DNA of 64,000 nucleotides from Leucobacter musarum subsp. musarum (GCF_001273845.1 NZ_JHBW01000062.1:1-64000), one strand, 5' to 3'; positions 33,585 to 43,366 are shown, counted from the stretch's first letter. Program-made: numbers and translations. The notes: a model not told the origin generated them from the sequence alone.

Positions 33585-34495
33585 ACCAGATCGCCATCGA
33601 CACCCGCGGCCTGACGCGCAGGTACCGCGGCGGCACCGCGCTCGACGACGTCACGGTGCAGATTCACGCCAACACCATCACCGGGCTGCTCGGCCGCAAC
33701 GGCGCGGGCAAGACCACGCTCATGTCACTCATCACCGCGCAGGATCGCCCCAGCTCGGGCAGCGTCTCCGTCGGCGGGCACGACCCGTTCGAACGCGCCG
33801 AGACGATCGAGCAGATGTGCTTCGTGCGTGACAACCAGCGCTATCCCGACGACTACACGCTCAAGCAGGCTATTCGTGCGGCGCGCTTCTCGTACCCCAA
33901 CTGGGAGCAGGCCACGGCCGACCGCCTCATCGAGGCATTCCGCATCCCGGAGAAGCCGGTGATCAAGAAGTTCTCGCGCGGTCAGCTCTCGGCGCTCGGC
34001 ATCGTGCTCGGTTTGGCCTCACGCTCACCGATCACGTTCTTCGACGAGCCGTACCTCGGACTCGACGCGACCGCCCGAGCGATCTTCTACGATGAGCTGC
34101 TGCACGACTATGCGGAGCACCCGCGCACCATCGTGCTGTCGACGCACCTCATCGACGAGATGGACCGACTGCTCGAACGAGTCATCGTGATCGATCAGGG
34201 TCGCGTCGTGCGGCACGACGACGTCGATGAGATGCGGGGGAGCGCCTTCCAGGTCGCGGGCAAGTCGAGCGAGGTCGACGCCTTCCTCGTCGGGCGTCCG
34301 GTGCTCTCGCGGCGACGCATCGGCGGTCTCGCGACCGCGGTCGTCGATGAGAGCCTCACCGCCGACCATCGCGCCGCCGCGGGCGGCCTCGAACTCAGCT
34401 CCGTCTCACTGCAAGATCTTGTCGCCGCGTACGGCCTCGGCGACACCGCGACGGACGCCCCGGCCGAACTGCACACAGAACGGAGCGCAGCATGA
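33581..34495 (+). CDS. ABC transporter ATPase, YtrB-like
   Basis: 304 residues. Walker A GRNGAGKTT (~39-47), signature FSRGQLSALG, Walker B ITFFDEPYLG, switch region VLSTHLIDEMD. The ~90-residue C-terminal part is variable. Middle gene of the GntR-ATPase-permease operon, with 4-nt overlaps on both sides. Confidence 0.9.
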   Translation: MNQIAIDTRGLTRRYRGGTALDDVTVQIHANTITGLLGRNGAGKTTLMSLITAQDRPSSGSVSVGGHDPFERAETIEQMCFVRDNQRYPDDYTLKQAIRAARFSYPNWEQATADRLIEAFRIPEKPVIKKFSRGQLSALGIVLGLASRSPITFFDEPYLGLDATARAIFYDELLHDYAEHPRTIVLSTHLIDEMDRLLERVIVIDQGRVVRHDDVDEMRGSAFQVAGKSSEVDAFLVGRPVLSRRRIGGLATAVVDESLTADHRAAAGGLELSSVSLQDLVAAYGLGDTATDAPAELHTERSAA

Positions 34496-35202
34496 ACCGC
34501 GTTGTGAAAGTCACGAGGCTCCACACCAACAAGCTCGGGAGCTTCATCGGAGTTCCCGTCGTGATTCTCGCGCTGGTGATGGTCGTCTCGGTCGTCATCG
34601 CGCTCGCCATTCAGCGCGCGGGCGGTGCGACCAGCACCGCCGACTACATCGAGGGTGCGCGCTGGAACAGCGGAATCGTCTGGTCGCTGCCCGGATTCCT
34701 CATCTACTACGGCGTGCAGGCCGTCGCAACGACCTACCCGTTCGCGCTGGCACTCGGCACGACGCGGCGCAACTTCATTCTCGGCACGGCGCTCGCGAAT
34801 CTGCTGCAGTCGCTCTACATCGCGGTGCTGCTGGTGGTGCTGCTCGGCATCGAACTCGCCACGGGGCACTGGTTCGCCTCGGTGTACGTGCTCGACACTT
34901 ACGCGGTGGGTGCCGGAAACCCGTGGGTGCTCGGCGTGACCGCGTTCTTGGGTGTGTGGTTCTGCCTGACGATCGGCGGATTCTTCGGAGCGATCTGGGT
35001 ACGCTTCGGCGCGAAGGGGCCCGCGATTGTCGGGGCGAGTCTCGGCCTCGTGCTGGCGGTGCTGCTGTTGCTGCTCGCGCCCCAACTGCCCGAGCTGATC
35101 GCCGGCGTCACTCGCGGCGGGCTCGCCATCGGAGCGATCGCCGTGATCGTCGCGGCGCTCGCCGTCACCTGGTTCGCGATGCGACGGGCTGCCGTGCGCT
35201 GA
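34492..35202 (+). CDS. ABC transporter permease of the GntR operon
   Basis: 236 residues, six hydrophobic segments, no recognisable substrate motif; LALGTTRRNFILGTALANLL is the coupling-helix-like part. Partner of the preceding ATPase (ATGA overlap). Confidence 0.8.
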   Translation: MNRVVKVTRLHTNKLGSFIGVPVVILALVMVVSVVIALAIQRAGGATSTADYIEGARWNSGIVWSLPGFLIYYGVQAVATTYPFALALGTTRRNFILGTALANLLQSLYIAVLLVVLLGIELATGHWFASVYVLDTYAVGAGNPWVLGVTAFLGVWFCLTIGGFFGAIWVRFGAKGPAIVGASLGLVLAVLLLLLAPQLPELIAGVTRGGLAIGAIAVIVAALAVTWFAMRRAAVR

Positions 35203-35228
35203 GCGAACGGCAGCCGCCTCGCGGGTGA

Positions 35229-35271
35229 GATCGAGCAGGGTCAGTGCGCGTCAGCCTGGCCCTGCTCGATC
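35229..35271 (+). terminator. Terminator of the GntR-ABC operon, inside the opposite gene
   Basis: GATCGAGCAGGG (35229-35240) pairs perfectly with CCCTGCTCGATC (35260-35271), then CATTCCTTTTCTTTC. The right arm is coding sequence at the 3' end of the convergent YCII gene. Confidence 0.6.
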
Positions 35272-35663
35272 CATTCCTTTTCTTTCTGCACCCACTCGTT
35301 GTCTTCGGGGAACTCGTCGGCCCCGGGAATGCGGCGCACCTCGAGCTGATTGCCCGGGTCGAGCGGAGCGCGCGCGGCCCACTCGGCCGCGTCGTCAATG
35401 TTGGGCACATCGATGATCCAGTACCCGTTGAAGCGGGACTCCGTCGTGCCGTACCCGCCCTCGATGATGGTGGGCGGGGTGGTGGAGAAGTCGACGACCC
35501 GGCCCTCTGCGGCCGGTGCAAGCCCGCCGCCGCCGGCCATGACGCCCGCCTCGATCATGGCCTCGTTGAAGCGGCCGACCCGCTCGATCATCTCGGTGAA
35601 GGGAACCTCGGCCGCGGCGGCCAGGGCTTCGTCGGTCGCACGCATGATGAGCATGAACTGCAT
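35241..35663 (-). CDS. YCII-related (DGPF-type) protein
   Basis: 140 residues, soluble. MQFMLIMRATDEALAAAAEV, GGGLAPAAEGRVV and NGYWIIDVPNIDDAAEWAAR follow the YCII-related family often found beside ECF sigma factors; none is seen here. A ferredoxin-like fold with a His/Asp site is known for the family; function unknown. Confidence 0.8.
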   Translation of the reverse strand: MQFMLIMRATDEALAAAAEVPFTEMIERVGRFNEAMIEAGVMAGGGGLAPAAEGRVVDFSTTPPTIIEGGYGTTESRFNGYWIIDVPNIDDAAEWAARAPLDPGNQLEVRRIPGADEFPEDNEWVQKEKEWIEQGQADAH

Positions 35664-35782
35664 GGGGTCTCCGTTCGGCTGGGGCCACGCCCGTGGTCGG
35701 TGGTTCTGACTCTGACACGGACCACCGACACTGGCAAGGCTCTGAACGCCAGAGTTGCACCGGCGCCTCGAGCGCGACGCCG

Positions 35783-35788
35783 TACAGT
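35783..35788 (+). promoter_or_regulatory. -10 of mtlR, leaderless
   Basis: TACAGT ends 6 nt before the GTG at 35795. GGAGG lies only 1 nt before that GTG, too close to be a ribosome site, which supports a leaderless start. Confidence 0.5.
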
Positions 35789-35794
35789 GGAGGG

Positions 35795-37720
35795 GTGGCG
35801 ACCATCTCGGACAAGCACAGCCGCCTGCTGCGGCTGCTCGCCGACCGCGACGACTGGGCCGGGGCGCTCGAACTCGCCGATGCGCTCGGCGTCAGCACTC
35901 GCACCGTGCGCAACTATGTCTCGACGCTGAAGCAGGATCACGGGGACGCACTGATTGCATCGTCGGATCGCGGCTACCGCATCGAAGCCGCTGCGTTCGC
36001 GGCACTATCGCTGCCTCGAGAAGACGGCGCCCGACGCCCGGTGCGCACACTGCAATTCGCTCAAGCGCTGCTCGATCCGACGGACGACCAGGCGCCGACC
36101 GTCTCAGACCTGGCCGAGCGGTTCCACGTCAGCGATCCAACTGTCGAACTCGAACTCCCGTCGCTGCGCTCCCTCCTGGCCGAGCACGGCCTTTCCCTCG
36201 CGCGTGTCAGCGGGCGATTGGTGGTGCGCGGCGACGAGCCGGAGCGCCGTCGCCTCATCGCTCGGATGCACCGCGACGCGCACGCCTCGGGGTACCTGAA
36301 TCTCGCGCAGATCGCTGCCGAGTTCGGCGTTCCCGGTCTCCCCGCTCTGAACCGCGAGTTGAGTGCGGCTCTCGACGCCAACGGCTTCCAAGTCAACGAG
36401 TTGACGCTGCCCGACGTACTCCTTGAATTCGTGGTCGCTGCGGTGCGCATCCGTGCGGGGCGCGTGCTCGATCGGCCGGTGCGCGAGGAACTGGCGCCGC
36501 ACGAGCAGCTGCTGCGCGAGATCTTGCAAACATTGCTGGAGCGCCACGTCGCGCCAGCAATCCCGGAGGCCGAGCTCGTGCAGGCCACGGTGATGCTGAG
36601 CTCGCGGGCCGCGACTCCGACGGTCGCGCGTCACCTGGGGGCCGGGGGCCCGTCGCCCGAGGTCGAGCACGTCGTTCGCGACGTCGTCGCCACGGCCGCG
36701 CGCAACTATTCGGTGCCGCTCGACGGCGAGGAGTTCTTGCAGCGCCTGACCGCGCACGTGTCGAACGTGCTCGCCCGATCCCGCGATCGCGCCGTGCAGC
36801 ACAACCCGGTGACGGCTGCGATCAAATCGGGGTACCCCGTGGTCTACGACGTCGCCGTCTACATCGCGAGCGGTTTGCAGCAGGCCTTCGACGTGTCGCT
36901 CGACGACGACGAGATCGCCTATATCGCGCTGCACGTCGGTGCGCACATGATGCGCGACGCCGGCGACGAGTGGCCGGTGAGCTGCACGCTCGTGTGCCCG
37001 AACTACTACGGCATGCACCAGCTGCTGCGCGACCGCATCGAGGCCGCGTTCGGCACCGAGATCGAGATCGCGGCGGTCGTCTCGAGCGCCGAGGCTTCGT
37101 GGGAGCAGCTCAGCACTGAGCTGATCGTGACCACGGTTCCCCCGTCGGCCTACAAAGACTCGGTGCTGCTCATCGAACCGTTCTTCTCAGACACCGACGT
37201 GCAGCGGCTGCGGCGCATGATCCGCGGCGTGAAGCGCCGTCGTCGGCGTGAGAGCACCCGACTGCACCTGCTGCAGCACCTCAGCCCCGACATGTTCTTC
37301 CGCAACCCGCCGGGTGTCGCGGATGCGACCGAGGCGATCACCGCGCTCGGGGCGTCGATGGCGGCCGCGGGCGTCGTGGACGAGCACTTCGTGCCGGGCG
37401 TGCTCGAACGCGAGCGCATGTCGTCGACGGTGTTCGCCGACGCCGTCGCGGTGCCGCACACGATGACGATGGAGGCGCGGCGCACCGCGATCGCCGTGCT
37501 GCTCTCGGATACGCCGATCGCGTGGAATGGTGCCGAGGTGCACCTGGTGTGCCAGATCGCGTTCGCCCGGGCCGATCGCGGCCTGTTCCAAAGCCTGTTC
37601 GAGCAGCTCGTTGGCGTGTTCTCCCAGCCAGGTCGCGTGACGCACCTGCGGCGCACGGTCACCGACTTCGAGAGCCTCGTCGAACAACTGGCGCTGCTCA
37701 TCGACGAGCCGGAACCCTAG
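35795..37720 (+). CDS. mtlR: MtlR-type PRD transcriptional activator
   Basis: About 641 residues: N-terminal helix-turn-helix (LADALGVSTRTVRNYVSTLK), a second HTH, two PTS regulation domains (~170-390; HVGAHMMRD in the second), a GatB-type EIIB-like domain with Cys (TLVCPNYYGMHQLL, ~395-480) and an EIIA-like domain with its His in AVPHTM (H555). In firmicute MtlR, phosphorylation of these domains by HPr/EI and the mannitol PTS sets activity. Convergent with the mtl operon, which it should control. Confidence 0.9.
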   Translation: MATISDKHSRLLRLLADRDDWAGALELADALGVSTRTVRNYVSTLKQDHGDALIASSDRGYRIEAAAFAALSLPREDGARRPVRTLQFAQALLDPTDDQAPTVSDLAERFHVSDPTVELELPSLRSLLAEHGLSLARVSGRLVVRGDEPERRRLIARMHRDAHASGYLNLAQIAAEFGVPGLPALNRELSAALDANGFQVNELTLPDVLLEFVVAAVRIRAGRVLDRPVREELAPHEQLLREILQTLLERHVAPAIPEAELVQATVMLSSRAATPTVARHLGAGGPSPEVEHVVRDVVATAARNYSVPLDGEEFLQRLTAHVSNVLARSRDRAVQHNPVTAAIKSGYPVVYDVAVYIASGLQQAFDVSLDDDEIAYIALHVGAHMMRDAGDEWPVSCTLVCPNYYGMHQLLRDRIEAAFGTEIEIAAVVSSAEASWEQLSTELIVTTVPPSAYKDSVLLIEPFFSDTDVQRLRRMIRGVKRRRRRESTRLHLLQHLSPDMFFRNPPGVADATEAITALGASMAAAGVVDEHFVPGVLERERMSSTVFADAVAVPHTMTMEARRTAIAVLLSDTPIAWNGAEVHLVCQIAFARADRGLFQSLFEQLVGVFSQPGRVTHLRRTVTDFESLVEQLALLIDEPEP

Positions 37721-37733
37721 TGGCTCCGGCTCG
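37705..37733. terminator. Hairpin between convergent mtlR and mtlD
   Basis: CGAGCCGGA (37705-37713) pairs with TCCGGCTCG (37725-37733); it starts within the last codons of mtlR. No T tract. Confidence 0.35.
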
Positions 37734-37747
37734 CCGACGGGGGAGCG

Positions 37748-38896
37748 CTATGTGGCGGCGGATCCTGCCACGACCGCGACGAGCTCCGCGAACAGGGGGT
37801 CTCCGCCGGTGATGCCGGTCGTGCGTTGCACGAACTCTGCGGGTGCGAGCTCGGTGCGCAGGCGCTGCAGCTCGACGCTCTCGGGGTCGTCTGCGACGTC
37901 GAACGCGAGGAGCGCGTCGACGGCGGCGAGGAGACCCGTGGGCTGCACGCCGAGCGCCGCGAGTCGACTCGCCGGTTCGATGAAGCGCTCGTGGCGCGAG
38001 AGCTTGCGCAGCGGCTGCCGCCCAACGCGCTGCACGGTGTCGGTGAGGTGCGGGTTCTCGAAGCGCACGAGGATGCGCTGCAGATAAGCCTCCTGCTCGT
38101 CGGGGTCGAAGCCGTGCTCGCGCACGAGCAGCTCTTTCGTCTCGCGCAGTGCGGCGAGCACTCGCTCGCGCACCTCCGGGGCGACAATCGCCTCAGAGAT
38201 CGCTGAGTACCCAGCGCGACGCCCCACGTATGCGGTCGTCGCGTGGCCCGTGTTCACGGTGAACAGCTTGCGCTCGATGTACGGCTCGAGGCGCTCGACC
38301 CAGGTGACGCCGGGGATCTCGGGCCGGCCGTCGCCGAACGGACCCGACTCGATCGCCCACTCGAAGTAGGTCTCGACGGTGACGTCGAGGCCCGCGCCCG
38401 GATCTTGCACGGGTACGATGCGGTCGACCGCCGTGTTCGCGAAGACGGCCCGCGCGGCGAGCGCATCCCACTCATCGGCGGGCACGAGCGCCCGCATTTG
38501 CTCGACCAGCAGGTCGGTCGCGCCGATCGCGTTCTCGCACGCGAGCACGGCGAGTCGGGGAGCGTCAGCGGGCCGCTCGCGCAGGCCCGCAATGATGTGC
38601 GGGGCGATGAAGCGCAGAATGTTCGGGCCCACCGCGGTGGTGACGATCTCTGCTGCGGCGATCTCGCGCGCCACCGCACCGGCGTCGGCGCTGCTGTCGA
38701 TTGCCCGGAAGCCCGTCACCTCGTGGGTCTGCGACTCCGCGCCGACCTCGTGCACTCGGTAGCTTTCGGCGGCGGCCAACGCCCCGATCAGCTCCGCGTT
38801 GACGTCGGCGAAGACGAGCTCGTACCCGGCGCGGCCGAGCAGGAATCCGACGAAGCCGCGACCGATGTTGCCGGCGCCGAAGTGGACGGCGGTCAC
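37748..38896 (-). CDS. mtlD: Mannitol-1-phosphate 5-dehydrogenase
   Basis: 382 residues. [20 protein letters not shown] is the NAD-binding turn with the family's [24 protein letters not shown] near residue 215 carries the conserved K and H of the catalytic domain. Oxidises mannitol-1-phosphate to fructose-6-phosphate. Last gene of the PTS operon, ATGA overlap with mtlF. Confidence 0.95.
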   Translation of the reverse strand: MTAVHFGAGNIGRGFVGFLLGRAGYELVFADVNAELIGALAAAESYRVHEVGAESQTHEVTGFRAIDSSADAGAVAREIAAAEIVTTAVGPNILRFIAPHIIAGLRERPADAPRLAVLACENAIGATDLLVEQMRALVPADEWDALAARAVFANTAVDRIVPVQDPGAGLDVTVETYFEWAIESGPFGDGRPEIPGVTWVERLEPYIERKLFTVNTGHATTAYVGRRAGYSAISEAIVAPEVRERVLAALRETKELLVREHGFDPDEQEAYLQRILVRFENPHLTDTVQRVGRQPLRKLSRHERFIEPASRLAALGVQPTGLLAAVDALLAFDVADDPESVELQRLRTELAPAEFVQRTTGITGGDPLFAELVAVVAGSAAT

Positions 38897-39330
38897 GCCG
38901 CATTCACCTCGCTCAGTGCGGCGGTGAGCGACTCGGCGTCGGGCAGTGCGAGCAGGCGCTCGACCGCGTCGGCATCCGAGAACAGCACCGCAATCTTCGA
39001 CAGGATCTCGAGGTGCTCATCGCCCTGGCCGGCGATGCCGACGGCGAACCGCACGTCGTTGCCATCCCAGTCGATGGGCTCCGCGTACCGCACGAACGAG
39101 AGCGCCGAGCGACGAATCTCGCCCTTCGCCTCGTTCGTGCCGTGCGGGATCGCCAGGAAGTTGCCCATGTAGGTCGACACGGAGGCCTCCCGCTCGAGCA
39201 TCGCGTCGATGTACGCCGGCGAGACGGCGCCCGCCGACTCGAGCAGCGCACCGGCTTCGCGGATCGCGGAGTCACGGTCGCGCGCGGTTCCGGCGGCGAC
39301 GACGCTCTGCGGGCTCAGAATCTCAGACAT
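38893..39330 (-). CDS. mtlF: Mannitol PTS EIIA
   Basis: 145 residues. The phospho-His is in [11 protein letters not shown] (around residue 68). Passes phosphate from HPr to the EIIB domain of MtlA. Separate EIIA plus EIICB is the Gram-positive form of the mannitol PTS. Confidence 0.95.
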   Translation of the reverse strand: MSEILSPQSVVAAGTARDRDSAIREAGALLESAGAVSPAYIDAMLEREASVSTYMGNFLAIPHGTNEAKGEIRRSALSFVRYAEPIDWDGNDVRFAVGIAGQGDEHLEILSKIAVLFSDADAVERLLALPDAESLTAALSEVNAA

Positions 39331-39362
39331 GGGGTGGTTCCTTTCGTAGCGGGTGCGGGCGC

Positions 39363-40922
39363 TCAGGCCTGGTCGGCGGAGGATCGCCCGACCAGGTTGA
39401 TCACGTCGTCATAGCGGGGGCTCGCCATGAAGTTCTCGACCGACACGTGCAGCGCCTCCGGAATGCGGGTGCGTGCGCGCTCGGTGAGGTCGCGGTGGGT
39501 GACGACGAGCTGCGCGTCGCCGGGGTTCAGGCTCGCGATGGCACGGTTAGTGACCTCGACGCCGGTGATCCCGGCCGACTTCAGCTTGTTACGAAGCACG
39601 GTGGCACCCATGGCACTCGATCCCATGCCCGCATCGCAGGCGAAGATGATCTTCGAGATCGGGGCGCTCGGGGCGTCTGCGCCCGCGGCGTCGGCCTCAG
39701 CCACGGCGACCGCAGCCGGAGTCGATGCGGCGGCAGTCGCGGCGCCGGAGCCCGCGAGGCCGCCGAGCACCGAGCTCTCCTTGCCCTTGTTGGCCTGCGT
39801 CTGGGCGATGGCCCCGCTCAGGTCGCCCGCGCCCTCCGTAGCCAGGTCGCGCTTCCGCGAGGCGCGCAGGATCACCGCGGCGATCAGGAACGACACGAGC
39901 GTCGACAGCACGACCGAGAGGATCACACCGACGTAGCTGTCGCTGGCGGTCTGGGCGAGTACCGCGATGATCGAGCCGGGCGCTGCGGGGGCGCGCAGGC
40001 CGCTGCCGAAGAGCGCGTTGGTCGCGACACCCGTCGCACCGCCGGCGATCGCAGCGATGATCATCATCGGCTTCATGAGGACGTAGGGGAAGTAGATCTC
40101 GTGGATGCCGCCGAAGAAGTGGATGATGGCGGCTCCCGGAGCCGAGGCGCGGGCCATGCCGACGCCGAAGATCGAGAAGGCGAGCAGGATGCCGAGGCCC
40201 GGGCCGGGGTTCGCCTCGACGAGGAAGAGGATCGACTTACCGGTCTCGAGGGCCTGCTGCGTGCCGATCGGGGTGAAGACGCCGTGATTGATGGCATTGT
40301 TGAGGAACAGCACCTTGGCGGGCTCGACGATGATCGAGAGCAGCGGCAGCAGCCCCATGCCGTAGAGCCAGTCGACCGCCGTCTCGAGCCACTTCGACAC
40401 CGCGGCGAACGCCGGGCCGAAGGCGAAGAAGCCGACGATGGCCAGCAGCATGCCGAGGATGCCGGCGGAGAAGTTGTTCACCAGCATCTCGAAGCCGGCC
40501 TTGATCTTGCCGTCCCAGATCTTGTCGACCTGCTTCATGAGCCAGGCCGCGAGGGGACCCATGATCATGGCGCCGAGGAACATGGGGATGTCGGAGCCCA
40601 CGATGACGCCGACGGTGGCGATCGTGGCGACCACGCCGCCGCGGGTGTCGTAGACCATGCGGCCGGCGGTGTTCGCGATGAGGAGGGGCAGCAGATAGGT
40701 GATCATCGGCCCGACGAGGCCGGTGTGCTCAGTGCCATCGGCGCTGGGGAAGCCGCCGAGCTCGGGAACGGGGAGGAAACCGTCCTTGATGAACAGGGCG
40801 GTGATGAAGCCCCAGGCGATGAACGCCGCGATGTTCGGCATGATCATGCCGGAGAGGAAGGTGCCGAATCGCTGCACTGCGATTCGGGTCCCGCCGCTGG
40901 CGGGAGTGGTCTGGGTGGTCAT
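39363..40922 (-). CDS. mtlA: Mannitol PTS EIICB
   Basis: 519 residues: EIIC membrane domain (~1-345; RFGTFLSGMIMPNIAAFIAW, NNAINHGVFTPIG, GGIHEIYFPYVLMKP), an Ala/Gly-rich linker and an EIIB domain with phospho-Cys C429 (IIFACDAGMGSSAMGA). Imports mannitol and phosphorylates it to mannitol-1-phosphate. No EIIA domain, supplied by mtlF. ATG at 40922 overlaps the ptsI stop. Confidence 0.96.
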   Translation of the reverse strand: MTTQTTPASGGTRIAVQRFGTFLSGMIMPNIAAFIAWGFITALFIKDGFLPVPELGGFPSADGTEHTGLVGPMITYLLPLLIANTAGRMVYDTRGGVVATIATVGVIVGSDIPMFLGAMIMGPLAAWLMKQVDKIWDGKIKAGFEMLVNNFSAGILGMLLAIVGFFAFGPAFAAVSKWLETAVDWLYGMGLLPLLSIIVEPAKVLFLNNAINHGVFTPIGTQQALETGKSILFLVEANPGPGLGILLAFSIFGVGMARASAPGAAIIHFFGGIHEIYFPYVLMKPMMIIAAIAGGATGVATNALFGSGLRAPAAPGSIIAVLAQTASDSYVGVILSVVLSTLVSFLIAAVILRASRKRDLATEGAGDLSGAIAQTQANKGKESSVLGGLAGSGAATAAASTPAAVAVAEADAAGADAPSAPISKIIFACDAGMGSSAMGATVLRNKLKSAGITGVEVTNRAIASLNPGDAQLVVTHRDLTERARTRIPEALHVSVENFMASPRYDDVINLVGRSSADQA

Positions 40923-42595
40923 GCGTCGGTTCCTTCGTGATGGGTGTGGGTGATGGCGGCGCGGACCGCCGCCTGCGCCTCGGCTGCGCCGGACGCCTGC
41001 AGAGCGAGGGCCGCGAGGGCCTGCGCCTGGGTCGGGGTGTGCAGCGCCAGTTCGGCGCGCACATCTGCGAGCGCGGCCGGGGACATGGACAGCGAGGTGG
41101 CGCCGAGGCCGACGAGCACCACGGCGAGCAGCGGATCGGCGGCGGCTTCGCCGCAGACACCGACGGGCTTGCCGTGCGCGCGTCCTGCAGCGCCGACGCG
41201 AGCGACGAGCTGCAGCACGGCGGGGTGCCACGGATCTTGGAGCTGCGCCACCGAACCGAGCACGCGGTCGGCGGCGAGCGTGTACTGCGTCAAATCGTTC
41301 GTGCCGATCGATGCGAAGTCGGTGGCCGCGAGCACATGGTCGGCGAGCAGTGCTGCCGACGGCACCTCGACCATGACGCCGGCCGTGCGTAGGCCGAGCT
41401 CGTGGGCGAGCGCGGTGATGTACTCGGTCTCTTCGACCGTCGCGACCATGGGCGCCATGACCCACAGATCGGCGTCGGTCTCGGCATCGGCCGCCGCGAG
41501 TGCCGTGAGCTGGTCGCGCAGGATCGACTCGTGGGTGCGCAGTGCGCGAAGCCCGCGGACGCCGAGTGCCGGGTTCTCTTCGTGCGCGTCGTTCAAGAAC
41601 GCGAGCGGCTTGTCGGCGCCGGCGTCGAGCAGGCGCACGACCACCTTCTGGCCCGGGAACCCGGCGAGCACGGCGCGATACTGCTCCTGCTGCTCGGCGA
41701 CGGTCGGGGCGCGGTCGGCGTCCAAGAAGAGGAATTCGGTGCGGAAGAGGCCGACGCCCTCGGCGCCGAGCTCGACGGCGCGGGCGACACCCGAAGGGTT
41801 GCCGAGGTTCGCGAGCAGTGGCACGAGGGTGCCGTCGGCGAGAGCGCCCGGTGTGATGGGGGCCGAGGCGGCCTCGTCGAGTGCGCTGATGCGATCCTGC
41901 GCCGCCGCGACTTCTGCGTCTGTCGGATCGACGACCACGGTGCCTGCCGCCGCGTCGACGATCAGCGTCTGACCGTCGGTGATGCCCTCGGCGCCGCTGA
42001 CCCCGACGAGCGCCGGGAGCGACTGCTCGCGGGCGAGAATCGCGGTGTGCGAGGTGGGCCCGCCCTCGCTGGTCACGAGGCCGAGCACCTGCGCCAGGTC
42101 GAGCAAGGCGGTGTCGGCCGGCGCGAGGTCGGTCGCCACGAGCACGAACGGGTGGCCCGGATCGGGAACGCCGGGTGCCGGGAGACCCTGCAGGCGAGCG
42201 CGCACCCGCTGCGAGATGTCGTCGAGGTCGGTCGCGCGCTCGGCGAGATAGCCGCCGAGGCCGAGCAGCATGTCGCGGTAGGCGGCGAATGCGGTGAATA
42301 CGGCTGACTCGGCGGTGGCTCCGCCGTCGAGCAACTGCTGCACCTCAGTGCGCAGCGCGGGGTCGTTCGCCATCTGCGATTGCGCGAGGAGCACGCCCTG
42401 CGCGGCACCGCTGACGCGATCAGCGCGCTCGGCGAGCTCGGCTGAGACCCCGGCGAGTGCGTCGGTCGCGCGGCCGAGCTCGGCCTCCGCTCCGAGCGTG
42501 CTCGGCGTGCTCGCCGGAGCGGGCAACGGGTCGGGCATCCGGACGGCCGGGCCGGTGATGGTGCGGCGTCCGATGCCGGTGCCGGTCAGCTGCAT
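40919..42595 (-). CDS. ptsI: PTS enzyme I
   Basis: 558 residues. Phospho-His H183 in GGPTSHTAILAR; PEP-binding signature FRTEFLFLDAD; SIGTNDLTQYTLAADR and the active-site Cys segment VGVCGEAAADP in the C-terminal barrel. Takes phosphate from PEP and passes it to HPr. The N-terminal half is variable but full-length. ATG at 42595 with GAGGAC upstream. Its place inside a sugar-specific operon is notable. Confidence 0.95.
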   Translation of the reverse strand: MQLTGTGIGRRTITGPAVRMPDPLPAPASTPSTLGAEAELGRATDALAGVSAELAERADRVSGAAQGVLLAQSQMANDPALRTEVQQLLDGGATAESAVFTAFAAYRDMLLGLGGYLAERATDLDDISQRVRARLQGLPAPGVPDPGHPFVLVATDLAPADTALLDLAQVLGLVTSEGGPTSHTAILAREQSLPALVGVSGAEGITDGQTLIVDAAAGTVVVDPTDAEVAAAQDRISALDEAASAPITPGALADGTLVPLLANLGNPSGVARAVELGAEGVGLFRTEFLFLDADRAPTVAEQQEQYRAVLAGFPGQKVVVRLLDAGADKPLAFLNDAHEENPALGVRGLRALRTHESILRDQLTALAAADAETDADLWVMAPMVATVEETEYITALAHELGLRTAGVMVEVPSAALLADHVLAATDFASIGTNDLTQYTLAADRVLGSVAQLQDPWHPAVLQLVARVGAAGRAHGKPVGVCGEAAADPLLAVVLVGLGATSLSMSPAALADVRAELALHTPTQAQALAALALQASGAAEAQAAVRAAITHTHHEGTDA

Positions 42596-42656
42596 GGGGT
42601 CCTCCTCGGAGACGGATGGATGGGGCCGCTGTGCGCGGCCCGGTGCGGGATCGGCC

Positions 42657-42926
42657 TCAGGCCTCGTCGTGGTCGGTTTCGAGCAGCGCGATGAGCGTGT
42701 CGAGCGCCGCCTCCTCGTCGCCGCCCGTGGCGGTGAGCACGACCTCGTCGCCGTGGTTGATGCCCTGCGAGAGCACACCGAGAATGCTCGCCGCGTCAAC
42801 GGGTGAGCCGCCCGCCTTCTGGATGGTGACTGCGGATCCGGTCGCGGCGACCGCCTGCGTGAAGAGGGCCGCGGGGCGGGCGTGGAGGCCGTGTGCGGAT
42901 CGGACGGTGGTGCTGCGTTCAGCCAT
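42657..42926 (-). CDS. ptsH: HPr phosphocarrier
   Basis: 89 residues. H15 in HGLHARPAALF is the phospho-acceptor; SILGVLSQGI holds the Ser-46-equivalent region, which in firmicutes is phosphorylated by HPr kinase. Starts inside the end of the EIIB gene (8-nt overlap). Confidence 0.95.
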   Translation of the reverse strand: MAERSTTVRSAHGLHARPAALFTQAVAATGSAVTIQKAGGSPVDAASILGVLSQGINHGDEVVLTATGGDEEAALDTLIALLETDHDEA

Positions 42927-43278
42927 GATCGGTGCTTTCTCGAGGGGAGCGGGGGTCGGGGAGGTGAAGTTCTGCGGCGATGCGTTGATGCGGCAGTGCG
43001 CCGGTCGCGTCGCCGTACTCGGCGTCGGTCATGACAATGACGCGTGCATCGGGGTGGGCCGTGCGCAGCGCGGTGGCCTCGGGCGCGAGATGCGGGCCCA
43101 GATAGACGAGCGCGGACGCGGTGCTTGACGAGAGCTGCTCGGGCAGCAGATCGAACGGGATCGCCGTGACGGAGATGGCCGGATCGTGCTCAGCAAGTCG
43201 GCCGCGGAGACGCAGGGCGATGAACTGGCTGGACGCGCCAGCGCCGCACACGAGCAGTACGCGCGCTTTCTCCTGCAT
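42919..43278 (-). CDS. Stand-alone PTS EIIB, lactose/cellobiose type
   Basis: 119 residues. LLVCGAGASSQFIALRLRG places the phospho-Cys near residue 11 in the Lac/Cel-type EIIB loop. No matching EIIC or EIIA of this class is in the window. First gene of the six-gene PTS operon; ATG at 43278 has a perfect AAAGGAGG at 7 nt. It may have a regulatory role or serve an EIIC elsewhere. Confidence 0.85.
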   Translation of the reverse strand: MQEKARVLLVCGAGASSQFIALRLRGRLAEHDPAISVTAIPFDLLPEQLSSSTASALVYLGPHLAPEATALRTAHPDARVIVMTDAEYGDATGALPHQRIAAELHLPDPRSPRESTDHG

Positions 43279-43346
43279 GATTCCGCCTCCTTTGCCAGGG
43301 TCGACCTCATTGTGCTGCCGGTGCGGCGATGCTCGCCAATAAGGTC

Positions 43347-43366
43347 TTTTCCGCGCGGGCGGAAAA
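43347..43366. other. Hairpin in the PTS operon leader
   Basis: TTTTCCGC pairs with GCGGAAAA across 4 nt, 69 nt before the EIIB start. Could be part of a leader control element, or a second terminator for the symporter gene on the same strand. Confidence 0.45.

Noticed and set aside
38946-40940. 664-codon plus-strand open frame
   Set aside because: Antisense to mtlF and mtlA, low-complexity Arg/Gly/Asp-rich translation.
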